Part shown: one piece after another, positions 53,208 through 61,390 of the stretch
Layout: the number at the start of each line of letters is the position of its first letter
Position numbering within the stretch: the first letter of the stretch is position 1
Program-made: the position numbers and the translations under genes
Source of the DNA: Leifsonia sp. 1010
Lineage (GTDB): Bacteria; Actinomycetota; Actinomycetes; Actinomycetales; Microbacteriaceae
NCBI RefSeq assembly: GCF_031455295.1
Contig: NZ_JAVDSL010000003.1
Location: 395,526-459,525 of the forward strand
DNA length: 64,000 nt
Reading direction: 5' to 3'
The notes under the pieces: model-generated
What the model saw: the letters and a program-made list of their open reading frames with translations, nothing else
The model's database searches: none
What the model was told of the DNA's origin: nothing

Positions 53208-54179
53208 TCAGCTGGTCGAGAGGAGCTCGAGGAGGGCGGGCTCGGGAGCGCGGCCACCGGACGTGTCGATGACCTCGCCGCTGCGATAGCGGTCGAAGAT
53301 GCGCGGGTCGATGTAGCTGTTCCGCGCGATCGCCGGGGTGTTGCCGAGGGCGGCGGCCGCCTCGTTCACGGCGGCGCTGATCCGCTTCTTCCTCTGCGAG
53401 TCGGAGCCGGCGACACCCAGCTCGGCGAGCGCCTCCGCCGCGACGATCGTGCCGTGCAGCGTCCGGAAGTCCTTCGCGGTGAACTCGCCGCGCGTCTGCC
53501 GCCGGATGTACTCGTTCAGAGACGCCGGGCGGATCGCGTGCCAGGTGGTGTCCTTCCACGACAGCAGCCGCGAGCGCTGGCCGCGGAGCGCCTGGATCTG
53601 CCGCAGCAGCTCCGCCAGGTCGGCGTCGGTGATCGTGCTCGTCCACTTCTGCGCCGACTTCGCGGGGAACGTCAGCGTGATGTCGTCGTCCTCGATGCGC
53701 GCGTGACGGCAGAGCAGGGTCGTCAGCCCGCGGCTGCCATTGGCGTGCAGGTACTCCTCGCTGCCGATCCGGACGCTGCCGAGGTCGATGATGCGGAAGG
53801 CGGCGGCGAGGATGCGGTCGCGGCCGAACCCCTCCTCACGGAGGTCCATGGTCACCTTGCGGCGCGCCGACGGGAGGGTCTCGGCCAGCTGCGCGGCCCG
53901 CTCGAACTTGACGCGGTCCTGGTGCAGCCTCCACGAGTCGTGATAGCGGTACTGGCGGCGGCCGGCCTGGTCCGTGCCGACCGCCTGGATGTGCCCGCGG
54001 GCGTCCGGCGAGATCCACACATCCTGCCAGGCGGGAGGGAGCACGAGCGACCGGATGCGCTCCAGCTCCCGCTCGTCGACGATCGTGTTGCCCGCCTCGT
54101 CCTCGTACACCGGTCCCGAATCCGTCATCCGCCGGTGGTAGCCGGGGCCGGACGGGTTGCTGCGCTTCAGCCGCGTCAC
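53208..54179 (-). CDS. DNA topoisomerase IB
   Basis: A 323-residue poxvirus-type topoisomerase IB that relaxes supercoils through a 3'-phosphotyrosyl intermediate. The N-terminal domain has LPPAWQDVWISPDARGHIQA. The catalytic core has SRLLSWKDTTWHAIRPASLN, FTAKDFRTLHGTIVAAEAL and the active-site tyrosine in IARNSYIDPRIFDRYRSG near residue 290. GTG start 54179 overlaps the Ku stop by four bases, so it is translated together with Ku. Confidence 0.92.
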   Translation of the reverse strand: MTRLKRSNPSGPGYHRRMTDSGPVYEDEAGNTIVDERELERIRSLVLPPAWQDVWISPDARGHIQAVGTDQAGRRQYRYHDSWRLHQDRVKFERAAQLAETLPSARRKVTMDLREEGFGRDRILAAAFRIIDLGSVRIGSEEYLHANGSRGLTTLLCRHARIEDDDITLTFPAKSAQKWTSTITDADLAELLRQIQALRGQRSRLLSWKDTTWHAIRPASLNEYIRRQTRGEFTAKDFRTLHGTIVAAEALAELGVAGSDSQRKKRISAAVNEAAAALGNTPAIARNSYIDPRIFDRYRSGEVIDTSGGRAPEPALLELLSTS

Positions 54180-55108
54180 GCGGGCTTCTTCGCAGACTTC
54201 TTGGCCGGGGCCTTGCGCGTGGATGCGGTGGACGACTTCGACGAGGCGGACTTCGACCCGGAGGCGGAACTCTTCCGCGCCGCCGGCTTCTTCTCGCCGG
54301 ACTTGTCGCCGGAGGACTTCGACGAGCGGCTGCGCTCGACGCTGCGCTGCAGAGCCTCCATCAGGTCGATGACCTCGCCGCCGCCCTTCTTCTCCTCCTC
54401 CTCGCCGAAGGTGGCGGCGGTGTCGACGCTCTCCCCCTGCTCCAGCTTGGCGTCGATGAGCTTGCGCAGCTCGTCCTGGTACTCGTCGCTGAACTTCTCC
54501 GGCTGGAAGTCGCCGGCGAAACTCTCCATCAGCGCGCTCGACAGCTGCAGCTCGCGGTCCGAGATGCGCGGGGTCTGATCGAGCGCCGGGAAGTCGGCCG
54601 CCCGGATCTCGTCGTGCCAGAGCAGCGTCTGCAGCACGAGCACGTTGCCGCGAACGCGCAGGGCGCCGAGCCGGGTCTTCTGGCGGAGGGCGAACTCCAC
54701 GATCGCGGTGCGCTCCTCGTCCTCCAACGTCTTCCGCAGCAGCGCGTACGCCTTCAGCGACTTGGAGTCCGGCTCCAGGTAGTAGCTGCGGTCGAACATC
54801 AGCGGGTCGAGCTGGTCGTTCGGGACGAACTCCACCACATCGATCTCACGGCTGCGCTCCGAGGGCAGCGAGGCCATATCCTCGGCGGTCAGGATGACGG
54901 TGCGCTCCCCGTCGTCGTACGCCTTCACGATGTGCTCGTACGGGATCACCTTGCCGTCGATCTCGCAGCGCCGCTGATAGCGGATGCGGCCGCCGTCCGC
55001 GTCGTGCACCTGGTGCAACGGGACGTCGTGATCCTCGGTCGCGCTGTATACCTTCACCGGAACGTTGACCAGACCGAAGGTGATCGCGCCCGTCCAAATG
55101 GCCCTCAT
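54176..55108 (-). CDS. ku: Non-homologous end-joining protein Ku
   Basis: Homodimeric ring that binds DNA ends and recruits LigD. The 310 residues start MRAIWTGAITFGLVNVPVKV; the core includes RCEIDGKVIPYEHIVKAYD and the bridge region LRKTLEDEERTAIVEFALRQ. After the core (about residue 255) comes a Lys/Ala/Ser-rich tail of about 55 residues (KKPAARKSSASGSKS), like histone H1-type extensions known to aid DNA binding and threading. Divergent from ligD by 99 bases. Confidence 0.96.
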   Translation of the reverse strand: MRAIWTGAITFGLVNVPVKVYSATEDHDVPLHQVHDADGGRIRYQRRCEIDGKVIPYEHIVKAYDDGERTVILTAEDMASLPSERSREIDVVEFVPNDQLDPLMFDRSYYLEPDSKSLKAYALLRKTLEDEERTAIVEFALRQKTRLGALRVRGNVLVLQTLLWHDEIRAADFPALDQTPRISDRELQLSSALMESFAGDFQPEKFSDEYQDELRKLIDAKLEQGESVDTAATFGEEEEKKGGGEVIDLMEALQRSVERSRSSKSSGDKSGEKKPAARKSSASGSKSASSKSSTASTRKAPAKKSAKKPA

Positions 55109-55114
55109 GTGCCC

Positions 55115-55143
55115 ATCGTGTCCGGCAAGTGTCGCATTTTCAA
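55115..55143 (-). promoter_or_regulatory. ku promoter (TTGAAA-17-CACGAT), leaderless type
   Basis: Read on the minus strand, TTGAAA (55143-55138) and CACGAT (55120-55115) are 17 bases apart. CACGAT is followed by six bases and the ku ATG. The -10 departs from TANNNT at its first base. Confidence 0.5.
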
Positions 55144-55195
55144 GCCATGATCAGGGAATGCGCCGGAACGCATCCGCGACCGCACGGCCCGGGCG

Positions 55196-55201
55196 TACGG
55201 T
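55196..55201 (+). promoter_or_regulatory. ligD -10 box (TACGGT), leaderless type
   Basis: TACGGT ends six bases before ATG 55208. No clear -35 is seen. It shares the 99-base gap with the ku promoter, allowing joint control of the end-joining genes. Confidence 0.5.
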
Positions 55202-55207
55202 GAGGGC

Positions 55208-57652
55208 ATGGCCGCCCAGGACACCGAGGTCGTCGAAATCGACGGCCACCGCCTCAAGCTGACCAACCTCGACAAGGTCATGTACCCGGAGACGGGGACG
55301 ACGAAGGCCGACATCTTCGGCTACTACAACGCCGTCGCCGACGCGATGATCCCGCACATCCGGGACCGGATCGCGACCCGCAAGCGCTGGGTGCACGGGG
55401 TGGGGACGCCCGACGACCCGGCGGAGGTGTTCTTCCAGAAGAACCTCGACCCGTCCTCCACCCCGGACTGGGTGCGCCAGGCGTCCATCACGCACAAGAC
55501 CAGCACCAACACGTACCCGTTGGTCAACGACCGTGCGACGCTCATCTGGCTGGCGCAGATCGCGTCGCTCGAGATCCACGTGCCGCAGTGGCGGGTCGGG
55601 CGCGGCGGCGAGCGGAAGAACCCCGACCGCCTGGTGCTCGACCTCGATCCCGGCGAAGGCGTCACCCTCGTCGACTGCGCGGAGGTCGCCCGGCTGGCCC
55701 GCGCCATCCTCACCGACATGGGGCTCGACCCGATGCCGGTCACGTCCGGCTCCAAGGGCATCCACCTCTACGCCGCCCTCGACGGGTCGCAGACCAGCGA
55801 CCAGATCAGTGCGGTGGCGCACGAGCTGGCACGCGCTCTCGAAGCCGACCATCCCGACCTCGTCGTGAGCGACATGAAGAAGTCGCTGCGCGCGGGCAAG
55901 GTGCTCGTCGACTGGAGTCAGAACAACGGCGCGAAGACGACGATCGCGCCGTACTCGCTGCGCGGCCGGTTCCATCCCACCGTGGCGGCCCCGCGCACCT
56001 GGCGCGAACTCGCCTCCAAGAGCCTGGAGCACCTCGACTATCGCGAGGTCATGCAGCGCCTCAAGCGCCGCGGCGACCCGCTGGCGGAGCTCTCCGCCGG
56101 CCACGGGAGCCACGCGTCGGAGCCCGACCGGCTGTCCACCTACCGCTCGATGAGGGATGCGACCAAGACGCCCGAGCCGGTGCCGGCCGAGCGGCCCGCT
56201 GCCCGGGAGGGACGCTCGTTCGTCATCCAGGAGCACCACGCCCGGCGCCTGCACTGGGACTTCCGGCTCGAGAACGACGGCGTGCTGGTCAGCTGGGCGC
56301 TGCCGAAGGGCACACCGACCGACACCAAGCAGAACCACCTCGCGGTGCACACCGAGGACCATCCGCTCGAGTACGGGAGCTTCGCGGGCGACATCCCGCA
56401 CGGCGAGTACGGGGCCGGCCACGTCGACATCTGGGACCAGGGCGACTACGAGCTGGAGAAGTGGCGCGACGACGAGGTGATCGCCACGCTGCACGGCCAG
56501 CCGGACGGCGGGCTCGGCGGGGAGCCGCGCAAGTTCGCGCTCATCCGCACGGCGCAGGGCGGCGACGAGAAGAACTGGCTCATCCACCTCATGAAGACGG
56601 AGGGGCAGGACGGGCACGCGGAGCCGGAGTCGGAGCCGAAGCGTTCCTCCGCTGCCTCCTCGCGCGACCCCGGCCCCGCGATCACCGGCGACCCCGTCTC
56701 CCCCATGCTCGCCACGCTCGGCTCGCAGGCGGACGTGACAGACGAGGACGAGTGGGCGTTCGAGATGAAGTGGGACGGCATCCGGGCCATTGCGGAGGTG
56801 CGCGGCGGCCGGCTGCGGCTGACCACCCGCAACGGCAACGACGTGACCGTGACCTATCCCGACCTCGCCGGGCTCGTCGACCTCGCGGGCGACCACGACC
56901 TCGTCCTCGACGGCGAGATCGTCACCCTCAATCCGAAAGGGCGGCCCGACTTCGGGCTGCTGCAGACGCGGATGGGACTGACCCGGCCCGGCGACGTTCA
57001 GGCCGCGCTCAAGCGGGCGCCCGCGCACTACATGGTGTTCGACGTCCTGGAGGTCGACGGGAAGAAGCACACACGCGACACCTACGACGAGCGTCGCGAG
57101 CTCCTCACCGAGGTGCTGCGGCCGGGTCGAGGCGACCCGGTGCAGGTGCCGCCGGCGTTCGACGGCGACCTCGACCACGCCATCGCATCCAGCCGGGAAC
57201 TCGGGCTCGAAGGAGTCATGGCCAAGCGTCGCGACAGCACCTACGCGACCGGCCGCCGCTCGCGCTCCTGGATTAAGATCAAGCACCATCTCACGCAGGA
57301 GGTCGTCATCGGCGGGTGGACGCCGGGCAACGGCCGCCGCGCGAACACCATCGGCGCACTGCTGCTCGGCATCCCGGACGGCGACACCCTGCGCTACGTC
57401 GGCAAGGTCGGGACCGGGTTCACCGACCGGGTGCTGGACGATCTCGCCGCCAAGCTCGGAGCGCACGAGCGCAAGACGCCGCCGCTGGAGGGCGTGCCGT
57501 CCGCCGACGCACGGGGCGCGCACTGGGTGCGGCCGGAGCTCGTCGGCGAGGTCGAGTTCGCCGAGTGGACCGGCCCTGGGCGGCTGCGCCAGCCGTCCTG
57601 GCGCGGACTCCGCCCCGACAAGCGGCCCGACCAGGTCGTGCGCGAGTCCTGA
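55208..57652 (+). CDS. ligD: Multifunctional non-homologous end-joining DNA ligase LigD
   Basis: An 814-residue polymerase-phosphoesterase-ligase fusion in the mycobacterial order. The primase-like polymerase (residues 10-290) has the catalytic VLDLDPGEG Asp pair and SGSKGIHLYAAL. The 3'-phosphoesterase (about 330-470) has HHARRLHWDFRLE and GDIPHGEYGAG. The ATP-dependent ligase (about 500-800) has the nucleotidyl-lysine motif FEMKWDGIRAIAE near residue 520, DLVLDGEIV, EGVMAKRRDSTYATGRRSRS and the OB-fold end FAEWTGPGRLRQPSWRGLR. All three domains look intact. Confidence 0.97.
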   Translation: MAAQDTEVVEIDGHRLKLTNLDKVMYPETGTTKADIFGYYNAVADAMIPHIRDRIATRKRWVHGVGTPDDPAEVFFQKNLDPSSTPDWVRQASITHKTSTNTYPLVNDRATLIWLAQIASLEIHVPQWRVGRGGERKNPDRLVLDLDPGEGVTLVDCAEVARLARAILTDMGLDPMPVTSGSKGIHLYAALDGSQTSDQISAVAHELARALEADHPDLVVSDMKKSLRAGKVLVDWSQNNGAKTTIAPYSLRGRFHPTVAAPRTWRELASKSLEHLDYREVMQRLKRRGDPLAELSAGHGSHASEPDRLSTYRSMRDATKTPEPVPAERPAAREGRSFVIQEHHARRLHWDFRLENDGVLVSWALPKGTPTDTKQNHLAVHTEDHPLEYGSFAGDIPHGEYGAGHVDIWDQGDYELEKWRDDEVIATLHGQPDGGLGGEPRKFALIRTAQGGDEKNWLIHLMKTEGQDGHAEPESEPKRSSAASSRDPGPAITGDPVSPMLATLGSQADVTDEDEWAFEMKWDGIRAIAEVRGGRLRLTTRNGNDVTVTYPDLAGLVDLAGDHDLVLDGEIVTLNPKGRPDFGLLQTRMGLTRPGDVQAALKRAPAHYMVFDVLEVDGKKHTRDTYDERRELLTEVLRPGRGDPVQVPPAFDGDLDHAIASSRELGLEGVMAKRRDSTYATGRRSRSWIKIKHHLTQEVVIGGWTPGNGRRANTIGALLLGIPDGDTLRYVGKVGTGFTDRVLDDLAAKLGAHERKTPPLEGVPSADARGAHWVRPELVGEVEFAEWTGPGRLRQPSWRGLRPDKRPDQVVRES

Positions 57653-57656
57653 CCAC

Positions 57657-57719
57657 CGTCGAAGTGCACGTCGTGGCGGCTATTTCGCGCGAGTAGCGAC
57701 CACTACGTGCACTTCGACG
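57657..57719. repeat. Palindrome G
   Basis: 29-base arms 57657-57685 and 57691-57719 (outer core CGTCGAAGTGCACGT) pair with five mismatches over a five-base loop. It fills the gap between the converging ligD and MFS genes. The left flank CCACCGTCGA is shared with palindrome F at 42.5 kb. Confidence 0.85.
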
Positions 57720-57725
57720 AGGGAT

Positions 57726-59180
57726 TCAGGGGGTGGGCGCGAGCGCGTCGTAGCGGCGGAACGAGCCCTGGATGCGGGCGATCACTCCGACCAGTACGAC
57801 GATCAGCAGGCCGCCGAGGAGCGGCGGGAACCAGAGGGCTCCGGTCACGGCGAGCACACCGATGTAGAGGTCGCCGAGGCGCGGGCCGCCGGTGACGACG
57901 ACGGTGAACACGCCCTGCAGCCGGCCGCGCATCGCATCCGGCGCGGAGGCCTGCAGGATCGTCATCCGGAAGATCGAACTGACGTTGTCGGCCGCCCCGG
58001 AGGCGGCGAGCAGCACGGTCGCCGCGATCAGAGCGGGCAGGTTCGCCTGGACCAGGGACGCGCCGCCGCCGGCCGTGCCGGTGAACGCGACCACCGCGAG
58101 CACGATGCCGAAGCCGAGGATGCTGGCCCCGTAGACGATGATCGCCCGCTCGACCGCGCGGCCCTGCCAGCGGACGCCGCCCAGCCGCCCGGAGAAGACG
58201 CTCGAGAGCAGCGTCCCGACCGCTCCTGCCGCGGTCAGGATACCCACCGTGATCGGGCCGCCGCCGATCAGCAGCGCACCCACCGCGGGGAACAGCGCAC
58301 GCGGCTGACCGAACGTCATGGCGATGACGTCGAGGACGAACGTCATGCTGAGGTTCGGCGCGGTGCGGAGGAACCGCAGACCCTCCAGCACCGAGGAGAG
58401 GCCGGCGCTCTTCCGCTCACCCTCCGGCACGATGGACGGGAGGGTGAAGATACCGAGGAACGCGGCCGTGAAGAGCACCGCATCCACCGTGTAGGTCCAG
58501 GGGATGCCGACCGTCGCGACCAGGAGGCCCGCGAGCGCCGGACCGACCGTCACCATGACGCCCATGCTGATGCCGCCCAGCGCGCTGGCGGCGGGGAGCA
58601 GACTCACCGGCAGCAGCCGCGGCGTGATCGCCTGACGGGTCGCCCCGATCATCACCCCGGCGACGGCGTTGATCGTCGTGATCACGTAGAGCGGCCAGAC
58701 GACGGGGATGTGCATCCAGGCCAGGAGCGCCAGCGCGGCGGTCGACGACCACGCGACGATGGCGGTCACCAGCGCGACGGTGCGCCGGTCGAAGGCGTCG
58801 GCGAGGACGCCGCCGTAGAGCCCGAAGACGATCATCGGGAGCAGGGCGAACAGCGCCACCAGCGACACCGCGAGCGTCGAGTGCGTGAGGTCGTAGATGT
58901 GCAGGCCGACCGCGACGATGGTCATCTGCGAGCCGATGCCGGAGATGGCGCCGCCCGCCCAGAGCCGGGCGAAGGCCGGGGATTCACGCAGCGGCGAGAG
59001 GTCGACGAAGTGACGGCGCCGCGACAGCGTCTCGGCCGGTGGCGCCGACGGGTCCGCCGGCGCGGTCGGGTCGGGGAGGCCGGTCCGGTCGATGCCGGTC
59101 CGGTCGATGCCGGTCCGGTCGGGGCTCGTCCGTTCGGGGCTGGGGTGCGGGTCCGTCCCGCGCTGCCGGTCCGTGCTCAG
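57726..59180 (-). CDS. MFS transporter, possible CTG start coupled to upstream gene
   Basis: A 12-helix efflux-type major facilitator of about 484 residues. The N-terminal ~60 residues are hydrophilic and contain a short tandem repeat (RTGIDRTGIDRTG). The first helix region is LWAGGAISGIGSQMTIVAVG, loop 2-3 reads YGGVLADAFDRRTVALVTAI, and a later segment is DAMRGRLQGVFTVVV. No ATG or GTG occurs in frame until helix 1. The best start is CTG 59180, which overlaps the upstream stop as CTGA, mimicking the ATGA/GTGA couplings common here. Substrate unknown. Confidence 0.75.
   Translation of the reverse strand: MSTDRQRGTDPHPSPERTSPDRTGIDRTGIDRTGLPDPTAPADPSAPPAETLSRRRHFVDLSPLRESPAFARLWAGGAISGIGSQMTIVAVGLHIYDLTHSTLAVSLVALFALLPMIVFGLYGGVLADAFDRRTVALVTAIVAWSSTAALALLAWMHIPVVWPLYVITTINAVAGVMIGATRQAITPRLLPVSLLPAASALGGISMGVMVTVGPALAGLLVATVGIPWTYTVDAVLFTAAFLGIFTLPSIVPEGERKSAGLSSVLEGLRFLRTAPNLSMTFVLDVIAMTFGQPRALFPAVGALLIGGGPITVGILTAAGAVGTLLSSVFSGRLGGVRWQGRAVERAIIVYGASILGFGIVLAVVAFTGTAGGGASLVQANLPALIAATVLLAASGAADNVSSIFRMTILQASAPDAMRGRLQGVFTVVVTGGPRLGDLYIGVLAVTGALWFPPLLGGLLIVVLVGVIARIQGSFRRYDALAPTP
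59081..59120. repeat. 15-bp tandem repeat inside the MFS gene
   Basis: The unit CGGTCCGGTCGATGC occurs at 59081-59095 and 59096-59110, with a 10-base partial copy to 59120. It encodes an in-frame Asp-Arg-Thr-Gly-Ile repeat in the disordered N-terminus, so copy number could vary without frameshift. Confidence 0.8.
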
Positions 59181-59620
59181 AAGCGAGGCTGCTTGCTGAG
59201 GCGCACCGCGGCGGTCGAGAAGACGACGCCCGCGAGCATGATGACGACGGTGATCGCCTGGAGCAGCACCTGGAAGAACGGGGTGAACGGCGTCACGGAG
59301 ACCCAGAGCCACAGGATCGCGCCGATGAGCGTGATCACGTAGCTGAACGTGCGGCGGGCGTAGAGCGCGTTGAGCGACACGACGGTGGCCGCGACCGAGA
59401 CCTGGAAGAAGGGCAGGAAGTCCTCCGCGTTGCCGGTCCAGGTGGCCACGAGGCTCCAGATGCCGATGACGAGCGACGCCAGCACGACGATCGTGGCGAG
59501 GAGGTTGCCGAGGGCGGTCGGCAGGGTCGTGCTGAGGCTGCGGACGAGCGTGCCGTGCTCGTCGCTGCCGACGACGTCGCGCTGCTGTTCGTTGGGCTGG
59601 GAGATGACGTGCGTGCTCAC
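59177..59620 (-). CDS. Small four-helix membrane protein
   Basis: A 147-residue protein from GTG 59620 (VSTHVISQPNEQQRDVVGSD). Four predicted helices are LGNLLATIVVLASLVIGIWS, FQVSVAATVVSLNALYA, YVITLIGAILWLWVS and VVIMLAGVVFSTAAV. No domain is recognised with confidence. On the minus strand, TAGGAT (59633-59628) ends seven bases before the GTG, a leaderless-type -10. The stop couples to the MFS gene. Confidence 0.75.
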   Translation of the reverse strand: MSTHVISQPNEQQRDVVGSDEHGTLVRSLSTTLPTALGNLLATIVVLASLVIGIWSLVATWTGNAEDFLPFFQVSVAATVVSLNALYARRTFSYVITLIGAILWLWVSVTPFTPFFQVLLQAITVVIMLAGVVFSTAAVRLSKQPRF

Positions 59621-59759
59621 GCCGTCGATCCTAGCGCCCGCGGCGACGTCGCGCAGAGGCCGTCCACAGGGCGGGTCGTGCGCAGTCGTCCACATCTCCC
59701 CGTCCTCCGCGGTTGTCCACAGACGGCGGGGATGCGCGCCTCGCCGGACCGGCTCGGCG

Positions 59760-59765
59760 TACGTT
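59760..59765 (+). promoter_or_regulatory. -10 box (TACGTT), leaderless type
   Basis: TACGTT is followed by GGCGGT and the ATG at 59772. The GGCGG could also act as a very close ribosome site, so leaderless expression is likely but not exclusive. Confidence 0.45.
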
Positions 59766-59771
59766 GGCGGT

Positions 59772-61346
59772 ATGGCAGCATCCCGTCGTCGCACCCGATC
59801 GCGCACCTCGCGCCGCACTCCCCGGCGCCTCTCGCTCCCCGCCCGCCTGAAGCGGTGGGATGCGAGCGTCGCGTCGCGCATCAACGCGCGCACCACGGGC
59901 GCCGTGTCGGACGGCTTCTGGCGCGGCCTCACCCTCGCGGCCAATCACGGGAAGCTGTGGTTCGCTGCGGCGGCCGTCCTGGTCGCCCTGGGTCGACCGC
60001 GGGCTGCCGCTCGAGGACTCGCCTCGCTCGGCCTCGCGAGCTTCGTCGCCAATTTGGTCGGCAAGCGGCTGATCGGCGGCGACCGGCCCGCGCTCACGTC
60101 GATCCCGCTCGCCCGACGGCTGGAGCGCTCCCCCACCTCGCCGTCGTTCCCGTCCGGTCACACGGCGAGCGCCGCCGCGTTCGCCACCGGAGCGGCGCTG
60201 GAGTGGCCTGCGGCCGGCGCGGTCCTCGCGCCCCTCGCGGCGGGAGTCGGCTACTCGCGGCTGCACACCGGGGCGCACTGGCTGTCGGACGTCGCCGGAG
60301 GCGCCGCGATCGGCGCCGGGGCCGCCGTCGCGCTGAAGCTCGCCGCTCCGGCGGTGAAGCCCGTCGTGCGTCGCGACCCGCCGACGGCTCGCATGATCGA
60401 CCTTCCCGCCAGCGAGACCGGCGATGGCGTCTTCATCGTGGTGAACCCGGGATCCGGTCGCGGGCTCGGCGGCCCGAAGCCGGGGCCGCTGCTGCGGGAA
60501 CGGCTGCCGCAGGCCGACATCCACGAGCTCGCGGACAGCGACGACATCGGCGAGGTGATCGGACGCCGTCTCGAGGCGGAGACGCCGCCGCGCGTGCTCG
60601 GCGTCTATGGCGGTGACGGCACGGTCGCCGCGGTCGCGCAACGCGCTCGTACGGCAGAGATCCCGCTCCTGGTGTTCCCGGGAGGGACGTTCAACCACTT
60701 CGCGAAGGCCGCCCTGCTCGACACGGTCGACGCGACGTTGCAGGCACTCGCCGCGGGCTCCGGCCGCGAGGTCGATGTCGCGGACCTGACATTCGGGACG
60801 GGTGAGACGATCACGGTGCTGAACACGGCGTCGGTCGGCATCTACCCGTCGTTCGTCGAAGAGCGCGAGAAGCACGAGAAGCGGCTCGGCAAGCCGATCG
60901 CTGCGCTGATCGCGGCCATCCGGGTCGTCCGCCGCGGCGATCCCCTGGAGATCGAGATCGACGGCCGGGTGCGGACGGTCTGGTCGGTGTTCGTCGGCGT
61001 CGACCGGTACTACCCGGTCGCGGTGGCGCCGATCGAGCGGCGGCGCCTCGACGATCACCTGCTCGACGTGCGCATCCTCTTCGCCGACGGCAAGCCGCGG
61101 TCACGCGGCGCGGTCGCCCTCGCCTTCGGAGGAAGGACGGACGCCCTGGTCGCCCGGCTGCCGTTCCTGCAGGGGCCGCCCGCGCTCGAGGCGCGCACCG
61201 TCGACGAGATCACCATCGCAGCCCGGGGCGACGACCCCGGCTACGCGCACGACGGCGAGGCGTCGACCGAGACACCCGGCGACCCGCGGAAGATCACCCT
61301 CCGCGTGCGACCGGCGGCGCTGAAGGTGTACTCGCCGAAGGCGTGA
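59772..61346 (+). CDS. PAP2 phosphatase - diacylglycerol kinase fusion
   Basis: A 524-residue two-domain lipid enzyme. Residues 20-190 form a PAP2-type acid phosphatase domain with several helices, KRLIGGDRP, the PSFPSGHTASAAAFATG motif near 125 and SRLHTGAHWLSDVAGG near 165. Residues 215-520 form a DAGK/YegS-type lipid kinase with VVNPGSGRG, the ATP loop GVYGGDGTVAAVAQ near 275 and FPGGTFNHFAKA. The pairing places phosphatase and kinase in one chain, probably cycling diacylglycerol/phosphatidate or undecaprenyl phosphate at the membrane. The substrate is not settled. Confidence 0.9.
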   Translation: MAASRRRTRSRTSRRTPRRLSLPARLKRWDASVASRINARTTGAVSDGFWRGLTLAANHGKLWFAAAAVLVALGRPRAAARGLASLGLASFVANLVGKRLIGGDRPALTSIPLARRLERSPTSPSFPSGHTASAAAFATGAALEWPAAGAVLAPLAAGVGYSRLHTGAHWLSDVAGGAAIGAGAAVALKLAAPAVKPVVRRDPPTARMIDLPASETGDGVFIVVNPGSGRGLGGPKPGPLLRERLPQADIHELADSDDIGEVIGRRLEAETPPRVLGVYGGDGTVAAVAQRARTAEIPLLVFPGGTFNHFAKAALLDTVDATLQALAAGSGREVDVADLTFGTGETITVLNTASVGIYPSFVEEREKHEKRLGKPIAALIAAIRVVRRGDPLEIEIDGRVRTVWSVFVGVDRYYPVAVAPIERRRLDDHLLDVRILFADGKPRSRGAVALAFGGRTDALVARLPFLQGPPALEARTVDEITIAARGDDPGYAHDGEASTETPGDPRKITLRVRPAALKVYSPKA

Positions 61347-61390
61347 CCGCCACCCCGTAATGGGCCGCGGCGGCGCGACGCGGACGCCGC

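Noticed and set aside
54176..54330. Lys/Ala-rich C-terminal tail of Ku as a frameshift artefact
   Set aside because: The frame runs to a stop that overlaps the next gene start in the usual way, and basic tails are known on actinobacterial Ku proteins.
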